In this document: positions 9,980 through 20,379 of the stretch, in pieces
How the letters are laid out: each line of letters begins with the position of its first letter
Numbering within the stretch: position 1 is the first letter of the stretch
From: Prorocentrum cordatum
Taxonomy: Eukaryota > Sar > Dinophyceae > Prorocentrales > Prorocentraceae
Direction: 5' to 3'
Assembly: GCA_963575745.1 (NCBI GenBank)
Contig: CAUYUJ010022538.1
Location: forward strand, 58,210-122,209
Length of the DNA stretch: 64,000 nt
Notes under the pieces: model-generated
Database searches by the model: none
What the model was told of the DNA's origin: nothing
Seen by the model: the letters and a program-made list of their open reading frames with translations, nothing else
Program-made: the position numbers and the translations under genes

Positions 9980-12900
9980 TCACTCACTCGCAGGCTGCGC
10001 GCCACGGCGGGCGATGCGGCGGCGTACCCTGCGGTCCTCCAGGGCACCGACCGCTGCCATGGCCGCGGCGGCGAACTCATCCTCCGCGACACCGAAGGCC
10101 CCAAGGAGGGCCGCCCTCGCTGCGGCTGGCCGCCGCAGAGGCAGGCTGGCGTCGGCGGCCGCCGCGGGCGCGACCGCGGGCGCCAACACAGGGCCCCGCA
10201 CCTCAGCGGGCGCCGCGGCTGCCGCGGAGGCGTTGCCTGCCGAGCTCGCAGCAGCCGAGGGGCCGATCTCTGGCTCCGCCACAATGCCGAGCCACTCCAG
10301 GCACTGCTCCTGCGCATGCTCTGGCAGCGGCCCCTGCGATCCCAGAGCAGGGATGCCTTCTCCTTTCACTCTGTGCCTGGCAGTTCGGAACCCTTCTTGC
10401 CTGCTGCCACCAGGATGGGGTCCCCGAAGCCACAGACTGCGCTGGTTCCTGCCGCCTTTGTCGGCCTTGTCGCCTGGGCAATGCTCCTTGAAGCGAGGCC
10501 TTACGCCAGAGCGACTGCGACATCCCTGCGTCATGTAGGCGCCGCACTTGGCGCACGCCACGAGCTCCTGGGTTCCGTCTCCCTCTCCCGAGCAGGCGTA
10601 GGCGAGGGCATGTCCCAGGATGCTGAAGGCTGCAGCGCTGGCCGGGAGGGCGGCAGTGCTGCTGCTAGCCGAGCGGGCGCTCTCCAGGCGCGGCCGCTTG
10701 GCGCTCGACGCAAGGCTAGCGGCCCCCTCTGCTGCCTGCGGCGCCTCCGCAGCGGCGAAGCGAACCTGGCGTCGCTCAGCCGCAGGCGGCAGCCCTTCAC
10801 AGTCATTGGCCGCGATGTCCTGCCAAAGGGTGGCCGCCCGACTGATCCAGCGCCCGAGCTCCAGCACGATCTCCGCCAGCGCGTGGTGCTCGCCGACCGT
10901 CTGCCTGTCCACTGCGTGCATCAGGGCCCCCATCTTGGCAAGGCGGTCAGCATGCTCGCTGCCGCGCCGCTTGGCCTCCGTCAAGCGCCCGTCGGGCACC
11001 GCCTGCCTTGAGCAGTGGGCTGGCGCCTGCCTCGCAGCGAAGGTCCCTGGCTCGAGGCACGCCAGGATCCCGCCCCACAGATGGGCATTGGCCCTGGTGG
11101 GTTTGGTCGCGCATGCGCGCCCCCTGCGCAGGCAGGTCACGGTGGAGCTGCAGTCGACCTTGACTTCCTCGACTGCTGGCCCAGCGAAGGTGGCGAGCAT
11201 CCACGCGGCGAAGTCCTCGCCGTCCTTGGCCGTCTGCTGCGGGCAGAGGTCTCGCCTGACGGCGCCGTAGACCCCTGCGACCAAGTTGCCGTCATCGTCG
11301 CACAGTGCAATGGACCACCCAGCGCGGCGGACGGCACTGAACTGCGGCTCGAGGGCAGGGCCGTCCAGGTACAGCTTGCCGTTGAGCTTCTCGTCGGCTG
11401 GCCTGCTGACACACTGCACCCACATGGCTTCAGTGCGGCGACCCTGGGGCGGCGCTGGGGCAGGCAACCAGCAGCGGGCGAAGTTCTCGCCAGCACACTC
11501 CCCGTGGGCCCTCGCTCTCTCCGCGCACCTCTTCAGCCGTGCGGGCACTCCGTCGCGGCGCTGGGGCTCAAGCACGGGGCACTCGAACAGGCGGTGCCAC
11601 AGGGTGCCTCGCTCGGCCCCACAGCGGCAGCAGCACGCGTGCCGCCGCTCTCCTGCGTCGAAGAGTCTGGCCTGCGTCCAGTGCGTTTTGGAGACGTAGG
11701 CCCCCTGCGCATTCTGCCCCCTCACGCTCAGCTCGCTGTCGGGCCCGAGCAGCCGCCCGATGGCGTCCCAGTGCAGGGGCCGCTGCAGGATGGGGTCGTG
11801 GCTGAGCTTCCGCATATCGCGGCGATCGGAGGCACGCCTGGCGCCGAGGCTAGCCTCCAGCCCTAGCTCCCGAGGCCGGAGGAGCACGAGGTCGAGTTCG
11901 TCGCCAAGGTCCGTGACGAGGTAGCGCTCGGACTTGAAGTGCCAGCCGATCCGAGCGAGGGTCAGCACCGCCGCGTCGACGGGGGAGGCGCAGTGCTTCC
12001 ACGGTGCGTCGGCAGCTGCGTGCCTGGCTGCTGCCGCCTCGAGCCCCCGCGCCATCATCCTGTGCGGCAGCTCGGCAGACTGCAGGAGGCTGGCTAGCAT
12101 CTGGACCGCATGGCCTGCCGCGAGGGCTGCGGGGTCCAGGTCGCGCCTCCTCCTGAGCTCGGCGCATCGCATGCGGAGCCCAAGCGCGGCGCCCATGGGG
12201 GGCGCCCCTGCACTGCGGCACGCTGCGAGCCTCCAGCTGTGCAGCTCACCGTCCGCGATGCCCGTGACCGTGCGCCCCCACGCCATGCTGGCTGTGGGCC
12301 CAGCCTTGTGGATGAGGTCCACCTCCACGCCCGCAGCTCGCAAGCAGCCCGGCCTGCGCGCACGGCAAAGCGCCCCAGCAGCACGGACACGGCCCTCATG
12401 CACCCCCCTCCTCGTGATGGTGGCGTCCGTGCCGAGGTTCCTGGCCTGCAAGGTCTTGCGGAGGGTCCAGCCCTGCGACTTCCAGAACTCACCCAGCTGG
12501 AGCCCCAGGCTGGGGCTCGAGGCGAGGAAGGTCGTCTTGGCGGCACTGATGGGCAGGTGCTGGCTACGGAAGATGCACGCCACTTCCAGCCCAGCCGTGC
12601 CCAGCTGCGCAGCGACCAGACGCTCCGTGCCGACGGCCTGCAGCGCGATATCGTCGACGACGCTGCGTGCCACCACCAGCGGCCTGCCTCCCGCCGAGGC
12701 CGCACGCAAGGCAGCAAGCACGGGCAGCTTGGCCACCGTGGTAGCGCACGCACACCCTGCGAGGACCGCCCCGCTGGTGGTGAAAGACCCGGCGGCCATG
12801 CCCACGAAACAGAGGAACCGCGGGCTCTGGTAGAGCACGAAGAGGCAGCGCAGCAACTTCAGGTTGAAGCCGTGCTCGACCTCGCACTGCCACAGGACGT

Positions 12901-14200
12901 CATGCCGCAAGTTCTCGTAGAAATTGGTGGTGTCCAGAAAGAGGCTGGCGGCGGCAAACCTGTGCTCCCGCGCATAGGCAGCGAAGGCGTTGTGCAGCCA
13001 GCCAGCCTTCTCGCAGCCGCGGTCAGCCTTGCCCCAGAAAAAGCGGTGGTCGTGCTCCGCCTCTCACAGCGCACAGATCGGCTGCCTCAGGCGGCTCCAG
13101 ATGCGCATGAGCAGCGGGATCAGAGCAATCGGTCGGACCCCTCCGTCAGCCTTGGGGATGAAGACCATCAAGGTGGCCTGGCCGCCCAAGGCCTGGGGTT
13201 GCTCCTCGTATGCCTCCAGGAGGTCCAGGCACCGCCGCTGCAGGGCTACTGGGAGCAGCAGCAGCTGCCGCGGGTGGAGCTGGTCTGCCCCCAGGCCTGC
13301 CGTAGGCGAGTAGCGCCTGCAGACAGCCTGCAGCATCTCCAGGCTGAGGGGAGGCAGGGTCGCTCCTCGGACGTCCCAGCTGCCGACTCCAGCACCCGCT
13401 TGGAAGCCCTCCTGCTGCCAGAGGGCCTGCCAGTTGGCCTCCAGCTGCCCGACTGCCAGCATGCCGGCCAAGGGCCTGCCAGTGTCAGGGTCAACCACCT
13501 GTGGGGGCGGCACCGCCTTGGCGAACCTATGGGCCAACCTGCCACCCTTCTGCACTGCTTCCTTGGCCCATGCTCGCCAGGAGGCCGAGTTCTTGCACCC
13601 ATCTCGCTTCTGGGAACATGCGAGGCGCCGCTGTAGCACTGCAATCGCCTCAGGGTCTCCGTGAAGGCCAGCCTGGCTAACTAGGTCGCCCCACTCACTG
13701 GTGTTGAACTCGAGGGCCTCGACCTCGTCCTCCTCACAGGCGGCGACCGTGGCAGCCTCCACATCGGCGAGGACCCGATCGACCTGCCGCACGTACCAGG
13801 CCTCGTGCGCGGGCTGCCATCGCTTCGTCTTGTCCGCAGTGAGCCTCTGGAGGGCGACGTCGAGGGCCTGGCGGATGACGTGGGTGAGGGCCGAGTGCCG
13901 GTGGCGGTACTCGCGCTTGACCACGGCACTGAGGGGCTTGAGGACAACCTCGGGCCCCGCAGCCCGTCCAAGGTACCTGGGCAGGTCGGTGTCGTCGATG
14001 CCGTGGATTCCCACCAAGGTGCTCTCGACGACTTGGATCCACTGCCGAGCGGCCTCGGCCTCGGAGGCGTCGCTCGGCTGGGAGCCTACCTCCCAGGTCC
14101 AGCTGCAGGGCTCCGCTTGCCAATGGGTGCGCCCCACGCGGCGGTGTACCTGCACTGCTGCATCCTCGTGTGGACGGCACTCAGCAGCGTCGTGTTCCAA
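9980..14200 (-). pseudogene. 5'-truncated LINE: RT, zinc knuckle, RNase H; one in-frame TGA
   Basis: One frame of about 1,407 codons, interrupted only by a TGA at 13066-13064. Order on the minus strand: an N-terminal helical part; RT start (ADQLHPRQLL, then FIPKADGGVRPIAL, about 13320-13130); motif A FLDTTNFYENL with intact Asp at 12934; motif C SVVDDIALQ with Asp pair at 12655-12650; a CCHC-like finger (CRCGAERGTLWHRLFEC, near 11640-11580); RNase H with LYLDG, EDFAAW, VKVDCSS and SEHADRLAK (about 11370-10940); and a C-terminal Cys-rich segment starting CAKCGAYMTQGC. No endonuclease domain is seen upstream, because the ORF runs into the CTGCCGTG minisatellite. That argues for 5' truncation on insertion. 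The TGA makes this copy inactive unless it is read through. Confidence 0.85.
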
Positions 14201-14275
14201 TGCTGTCTACCGTGTTCCTGTGTGGTCTGCCGTGTTCCTTCGGGTCTGCCGTGGTGATCTGCCGTGCTTTTGTAC
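14190..14275. repeat. CTGCCGTG minisatellite at the LINE 5' end
   Basis: TGTTCCTGTGTGGTCTGCCG-type units abut the 5' end of the LINE ORF on the minus strand. Confidence 0.75.
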
Positions 14276-14324
14276 ATTGACATCTATGGCGTCGGAAACA
14301 GCTCGTCCGAAGCTGCATGTCTTG

Positions 14325-14460
14325 AAGATGACCCACCCGCGACCCGCCCGTGACCCACCCGCGACCCATCCGCGACCCACCCGCGACCCCGCCCGCGACC
14401 CAGCCGCGACCCACCCGCGACCCATCCACGACCCACCCCGCGACCCTGCGGCGGGATTCC
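14325..14460. repeat. CCACCCGCGAC 10-11-bp minisatellite
   Basis: About twelve units of CGACCCACCCG / CGACCCATCCG. Open frames through it are by-products. Confidence 0.85.
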
Positions 14461-14469
14461 TCAGGAGCT

Positions 14470-15650
14470 TCGCAGACAGCCGACGTCACCGCCCGCTTCG
14501 CGCGCGCGCTGGGGCTCTAGCCGACTGCGCAATCGTTGTCAATAGACGTTGCGCTAATCCGTGAACCCCAAGATATTAAAGAGAGGTTCCCCAAGCAAGG
14601 GCCGCCCTTGGCGCGTGGACGTGTTGGGCCTTTTGGGGCGTAACTTCGGGTCCGGCGGGCAGTCGCGGAGACGTGCGAGATTCACGTGCGACATGTCGGA
14701 CGGCTTCCAAGTTTTCCCAAAGTACGCAGGCGACGTGAATGCCGCAGTGGCCGAGGAGGGCCCCAAAAGCTCAGGGCCACCATGCCGACGCCCTGCCAGG
14801 CCGCCCCCGCGGCCGCCGTCACTGCCGCCGCCGTCGTGGTCATCGTCGCGGCGATCGTTGTAGTAGTCGTGGCGGTGGTGATCGTCGTCTGTGGACGTGA
14901 TCGGACGACTGCACGTTCTGAGGCGCGTTGTGATTTTCTCGGGCCTCCGGAAGCTTCCAGATTCTGGAAATCTGTCGAAGCCGTCGGCTGCGTCGATCGT
15001 TCGTCATCGTTGTGGTCGTTGCCAAACTTTTGGAGGCCGCCAGGGCTCCTCGTCGTCGCCTTGGTTGTCGTGGTTGTTGTCGTGGACGTCGTTGTCGCCA
15101 CCAACGTCGTCGCTGTCGTCTACGAGAGTGGGGGGAGAAGGAGGGATCCAGGGTCGAGGATCGAGGGTTGTCAATGATGTTGGGCCTTTTTGGGTCTCGC
15201 GGGGTCGCTTTCGTCGCCGCGGTCGCCCAAGCCTTGGGCCCCCGCCAGCGCTCGTCCAGCGTGCGGGGTCTGGCCGCCGCCGCCCCTACATCCGCGGCCA
15301 GCGTCGTAATCGTCGTCGAATTTGCGCGGAATTGTGCGGATTTGAACGTGGTTGGCCTTTCCGTGGCCTCCCGTGCCAGAACTCGGGGGACACCCTGAGA
15401 CCTCTGGGGACAGTCGGGGGTCGTCGTCGTCCTCGTCGTCCTCGCCGTCCGCGACACCTCTCCTCCTCCTCTTGCTCCTGCGGTGTGATTCGGGACATCC
15501 GCTCGGATGGTCACGGGGGCTCCAGATATCGGTCTGAGAGTGCTTGAGGAGACAAGCGGCCCGAGCGAGCGAGCGAACGAGGTGGGAGGGAAGGAGGGGG
15601 GGAACGGGGAGCAGCGGGAGGCGGAAAGGAGGAGGAAGAGGAGAAGGAGG
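14470..15650. other. no firm gene; GTC-rich tracts and a possible first exon
   Basis: At 14694 an ATG opens a short protein-like plus-strand stretch (MSDGFQVFPKYAGDVNAA) that soon enters C/G-rich sequence. It could be a coding exon start, but nothing supports it further. 14810-14890 and 15050-15125 are degenerate GTC-rich runs (GTCGTGGTCATCGTCG). 14900-15060 and 15175-15290 show weak similarity to the ~160-bp dispersed element of the last 6 kb (TTTTCTCGGGCCTCCGGA; TTTTTGGGTCTCGCGGGG). Confidence 0.4.
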
Positions 15651-15659
15651 AGATGGCTG

Positions 15660-15660
15660 C

Positions 15661-15691
<31 letters not shown>

Positions 15692-15697
15692 TCTCTC
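15660..15697. repeat. (CT)n microsatellite
   Basis: Nearly pure CT dinucleotides with one GT interruption, directly after a purine-rich GGAGGAAGAGG tract (15590-15655). Confidence 0.95.
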
Positions 15698-15699
15698 CG

Positions 15700-16440
15700 C
15701 ACCCCTTCTTTTTTCCCCCTCCCCCTCGTCTTGATTCTCCGAAGCGGGGAATTATCCACAGCAGCCGCGGGGGCCTCGGCAGGCAGTGGATATGGATCTA
15801 TAGTCGGGCCCTGCGTCGTCATCATCTCCCCTAAACCCGGGCCCTCTCTGACGAGGGGGAGGGGGAGAGGGAAAGGCAGCGGAGCGCGGGGACCGGACCG
15901 GAGACACAGAAGAGAGGGAAGAGGGGGAGAACACGACGACACAATGTGTAGGAACACGAGCTGGTATACGAGGAGTGCGCCAGAGGTGCCAGAAGTGAGT
16001 AATGACGGGACGATGATGCGCAGGAGGATGAAGAGAGAAGGACGTGGTGCGACTTGGCTGCAGCGTCGAACAGCAAGCAACTGCGAAGGCATAAGCCACT
16101 GCGAAGGCATCTTTGGCACGGTCAGCAACACGAGTCGGCGTCGCGGTTGTCGCGAAAAGCCTTCTCGAGAAAAGTTCACAAGCTCATCACATTCGACTGT
16201 TGAGAAGTCTGTCGAAGAGAAGTGAAAAGCATGTGACAGCTCCACCAACACTCCCAAAACCAACGGGCGTATGCCGCCCTCCCGCCCATGGCGGTGCACC
16301 CCTGACCTCGACCGTGACGTCGGGGTGTTTTGGTTACTTCCCGTCGCCCCGCAGCATGCTTCTGTGGATCCTCTGGAATCCCTGCACTGGATGTTGCAGG
16401 ACGTAGACACGAGACCACCCATACGCTTATGAGGGCCTAA
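15700..16440. other. no recognisable gene
   Basis: Mixed sequence; overlapping ORFs on both strands without family motifs. 16270-16300 contains CCCGCCCATGGCGGTGCACC, a word also found in the 18.2-18.9-kb tandem repeat. Confidence 0.45.
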
Positions 16441-16444
16441 TGGA

Positions 16445-17110
16445 GCGCCTCCCGGGAGCCTGTTGGAAGCATTGTGGGAGTCTCTGGGACTCTCCGGGCC
16501 TTCCTTGGGAATCCTTTTGGGCCGTCCTGGGTCCCTTTTCGGCCGTCCTGGGTCCCTTTTGGCCCGTCATGGGGGGCTGAGGCCGTCTTGGGGCCCTCTT
16601 GGGGCCCTCTCCGACCATGCAGAGATCCTCCCGTGGTCCCCTCGGGGCTCCCTGGGGACTCTTTTGGGCCGTCTTGGAGCTCTCTTGTGCTGCTTGAAGC
16701 TCTCTTCAGGCCGTCATGATGCCCTCAGAGGGGCCTCTTGGGCCGTCTGGGGCCAATTTGGGGGGCCTTTGGGGCCGTCGTGGCCGCTGTTCGGACTGAA
16801 AAGGCGAATATCCAGAACATATTTTTTTCCCTTCGGACATGCTTGATTTTCGCCATTGGCGGGCCCTCTCGGCGGCTTCTTGGACCGTCTTGAAAGCATT
16901 TGTGGCCGTCTAAGATCAGTCTTGGGCTGTCTTGGAGCGCTCGTAGGCCGTCTGAAGGCCATCTCAGTGCGCTCTTCAGCCATCTTCCAGGCAACCTGGG
17001 GCGCTCTGGGAGCCTCTCGGGCCAGCTCGGGGACTTCTGGGGGGGGTCTGGCGCCCCTTCTGGGCCCTCTTGGAGCCCTCAAGGCCGCCCCCGGGCCCCC
17101 CATGCAAACC
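16445..17110 (-). repeat. CCAAGACGGCC-type block, inverted, with core
   Basis: Words GGCCGTCTTGGGGC and GGGCCTCTTGGG. The core at 16778-16860 contains GTTCGGACTGAAAAGGCGAA, the reverse complement of the family core. Confidence 0.8.
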
Positions 17111-17259
17111 AGGGGTCGTGGTTCCAGGACGTCCACCAGCCCACTCCGATAAATATCTATATGTATGTATACTACGAATACACACACCTATACGACCACC
17201 CTTCGGGTGATAAGAGGTTGTGGGGGGGGAGAGAGAGGGGGGACCAACATCTGACTCAA

Positions 17260-17873
17260 TCGATCTCACTAGTTATCGATCTCACTCAACGGAACACCAC
17301 GGGACACCACGGGACACCTGTCGATCTCACTATCGATCTCAACATCGATCTCACTCAACGGGATATCACGGCCCACCACGGGCCACCACGGGACACCACG
17401 GAACACCGCGGAACACCTCTCGATCTCACTATCGGTCTCACTATCGATCTCACTATCAATCTCATTCAACGGGACACCATAGGACACCATACGACACCAC
17501 GGGACACCACATCGATCTCACTATCGATCTCACTATCGATCTCACTCAACGGGACACCACGGGACACCACGGAACACCTCTCGATCTCACTATCGGTCTC
17601 ACTATCGATCTCACTTTTTGGGACACCACGGGACACCTCGGGACACCACATCGATCTCACTATCGATCTCACAATCGATTTCACTCAACGGGACACCACG
17701 GGATACCTGTCGATCTCACTATCGATCTCACTTTTTGGGATAACACGGGACACCTCGGGGCACCACATCGATCTCAGTATCGATCTGAGTATCGATCTCA
17801 CTATCGATCTCACTCAACGGGACACCACGAGGCACCACGGGACACCAGCGGGACACTGGCGGGACACCGCGCG
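17260..17873. repeat. composite minisatellite of two alternating motifs
   Basis: Two different units alternate: TATCGATCTCAC (12 bp) in runs of two to four and GGGACACCACG (11 bp) in runs of one to four, linked by TCAACG or TTTTT. The pattern persists for about 610 bp. All three plus frames and minus frames stay partly open because neither unit encodes many stops. Confidence 0.9.
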
Positions 17874-18063
17874 GCACTGGCCGCCGGAGGAGTTACATTT
17901 GGTCTGGCCGCGGCCCAGCCACAGGAGGATTTCCTCTCGCGCGCCCACGCAGCTTCGCCTCGCCCGCACGCACGCACGGCACACACGACACGAACCCGAA
18001 ACCGAAATCGATTTCCCGGTAGGGGAGGTCGCCGTTTCACGTCTGACTCACCCCCCAACCTCC

Positions 18064-18147
18064 GATATACATATATGTATATATATATGTATATATGTAT
18101 GTGTATACTAGAACCACGCACGCGCTTCGCGCGCGCGTAGGTTCCAG
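18064..18147. repeat. TA/TATG microsatellite followed by a GC hairpin
   Basis: ATATATGTATATATATATG-type run to 18107, then CTAGAACC (18108-18115) paired with GGTTCCAG (18140-18147; one mismatch), enclosing GCGCTTCGCGCGCGCG. The same arrangement is found at 40355-40539. Confidence 0.8.
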
Positions 18148-18202
18148 CGAGCCCCAGTTGTAGTCTAATGTATTCGGCATCGGGGGACATTGCTTATCAC
18201 AA

Positions 18203-18890
18203 GGATCGTGCACCTCAGGGGGCTCCACCTGCGCCCCATCAGACAGGCTTGGGCCCCCTGCGCCCCATGCAGGCACACCCTTCACAGGCATCGCGTCCCA
18301 CAGGGAGACCCACGCGATTCCATCCCCAGAGACGAGGTTCGCACAGTGGCACGCCCCTCACGAGGACCGTGCCCCGCGACTAAATGCATCTGGGGCAAAA
18401 GAGAGGAGCTTCATAACATCGGGCCGCTCACTTCGGTGCACCTCTCATACGGATCGTGGCCCGCAAGGACATCCACGGACGGCCCCAAAGACAAGGTTCG
18501 CATCCCGCCGTCCCGCCTACATCGGCACACCTCGCACACGGATCGTGATCGTGGCCCACAGGGATCCCCACCCACGCCCCCCGAAGCAAGGTTCGCACTG
18601 CGCCTCCCCCCCCGGCCATGGCGGTACACCTCCTCACGTGGATCATGCCCACAAGGAGCACCACCGAATTAAAGGCCCAGAAGGTTCGAACAACGCCCCC
18701 CCCGCCCATGTCGGCACACCTGTCACGCGAGAGTCATGCTCCAGAACGGGCATCTTTGCATGGTGCCCCCGCGCCCATTTCGGAACATGCTTGGCACGGG
18801 GCGTGCCTGGAGGAGGTCCACCTGCGGCCTCAATGGGCGTGTTCACGCGACCATTCACGAAAATCGTGCCCCACAAGCGCTTCAGCGCAC
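18203..18890. repeat. tandem repeat, ~90-100-bp units
   Basis: GGATCGTG-like anchors occur near 18203, 18364, 18451, 18540, 18640, 18730 and 18865. Units share AAGGTTCGCA, CCCATGTCGGCACACCT and CCCACAAGG. About six or seven diverged copies. Confidence 0.8.
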
Positions 18891-18939
18891 CCGTGCACGC
18901 GTGCCCCGCGGCAGCCATCTTTCCGCATTGCCCCGGCCT

Positions 18940-19440
18940 CTTTGGCTGTCTAAAAGCCTGGCCCGTCGGACGCTCCCGGAAGTCGTTTGTGAGGCCTGTC
19001 TACGCCGTCTTCGAGCCCGCTTGGAGCGCTTCTTGGCTGTCTTGGAGGCAATCTCAGGCGTGTTGAGTCCTCTTGGCCGTCTTGGGGCCCTCCTGGGGCC
19101 GTCTTTGGTGCGTCTTGGGCCGTCACGGGGCTATCGTGGAGGCCTCTTGGGTGCTCTGGGAGCGATCTTGGGAGCCCATTGGGCCATCTGGACCGTCAGC
19201 AGGCCGAACAAAAAAATGCAACAAATCTTCAAAAACCAACGGGAAATCTATGAATTTAGCTTATTTAGGATTTCTCAACGGATGTCTTTTAGAGGCGTCT
19301 TGGCCGCCTCGGAGGCTATGTGGAGTTATCTGGACCCCATATTGGGCCGTGTAGGGTGCATCTTGGGGCCATCGTCTTGAAGCCATCTGAGCGTTCTTGC
19401 AGGCATTTCTGAAGCCATCATGGGCCATCTTGGCCGTCTT
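18940..19440 (-). repeat. CCAAGACGGCC-type block, inverted, with core
   Basis: CTTGGCCGTCTTGGGGCC words. The core at 19185-19260 (GTCAGCAGGCCGAACAAAAA) is AT-rich and matches the family core in reverse. Confidence 0.75.
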
Positions 19441-19449
19441 GGAAGCACA

Positions 19450-19608
19450 TATATATACATATATGTATGTATGTATGTGTGTATGTATGTATGTATGCAT
19501 GTATGTATGTATGTATGTATGTATGTATGTATGTATGTGTGTATGTATGTATGTATGTATGTATGTATGTATGTATGTATGTATGTATGTATATGTATAT
19601 GTATGTAA
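19450..19608. repeat. (ATGT)n microsatellite
   Basis: About 40 units of TATG with rare GTGTG and GCATG variants. ORFs of Tyr-Val-Cys-Met repeats on one strand and Ile-His-Thr-Tyr on the other are by-products. Confidence 0.95.
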
Positions 19609-19684
19609 ACATCAGCCGATCCGGCATGTGTTTAAGAAGTCTACGCTGAAGCTCGGCTTCAGCATGAGCTTTAGCTCTGCTTGG

Positions 19685-19925
19685 GAGGGGGGGGGGGGGG
19701 CGAAATTACCTGACTAATTAAGTGCTCGCCACCCCCCACCCCTGCCAGCCCTCAGGAGAGAGGGGGTGGGGACAGGAGAGAGGGGGGGGGAGAGGGGGGG
19801 GGACAGGAGAGAAAAGGGGGGACAGGAGAGAGGAGGGGGAGGGGGAAGAAGAGAGGGGGGGGGACAGGAGAGAGGGGGGAGGGGGGACAGGAGAGAGGAG
19901 GGGGGGGGAGAGGAAAGAGGAGGGT
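19685..19925 (-). repeat. pyrimidine minisatellite at the 3' end of the retroelement
   Basis: On the minus strand, units of CTCTCCTGTCCCCCC with variable C runs, about ten copies. The same unit recurs at 34875-35050 and 35617-35660 on the other side of the six-ORF element. The plus strand is G-run rich and could fold as G-quadruplex. Confidence 0.85.
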
Positions 19926-20379
19926 TTTTGTTTGACTGCACTTGGCTCGTTGCAAGTAGCTTGAGCTGGGTGGCCGAGGTCGGCCAGGCGGCAGACAGAG
20001 CCCGCCTAGCGGGCACAGCACAGGTTCTCCGCTCCTGGTCCGTCCGCAGGCAAAAGCGATTCTTCGCCATTGGACCTGCATGATGGGCGGGGGAGGTATT
20101 GGCACCGAGGGGGAGGGAGAAGGAATGATAAGAAGAGAGGGGATCGGTGCCGTGCGAGATACACTGAGCGCGCCATCTAGGCGTTGCCCTATGCGGGCAG
20201 CTCTGAAAGACCGGGAGCAGCAGAGCTGGCCTCAGGGACGGCCATCTGGGAGCATGGCTTAGCCATGAAAATGAGCGGGATGAGTAGGAGGAGGGCCAAA
20301 ATGGCCTTGCCGCGCTGTGTGGCGGCCGTGGCGGAGCGGACTAGGAGGGAGAGGCCGGCGTTGCCGCCAAGAGTCTAGG

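Noticed and set aside
13064-13066. Frameshift between the two LINE ORFs
   Set aside because: The RT-like sequence continues in the same frame after TGA; it is a nonsense codon, not a shift.
16900-18140. ORFs of 300-400 codons through 17260-17873
   Set aside because: Produced by the two-motif minisatellite; no non-repeat protein signal at either end.
18203-18890. CRISPR-like array
   Set aside because: Units are diverged along their whole length with no constant repeat and unique spacers; the genome is eukaryotic. Same for 55166-56362.
19397-19717. Tyr-Val-Cys-Met repeat protein
   Set aside because: Translation of an (ATGT)n microsatellite.
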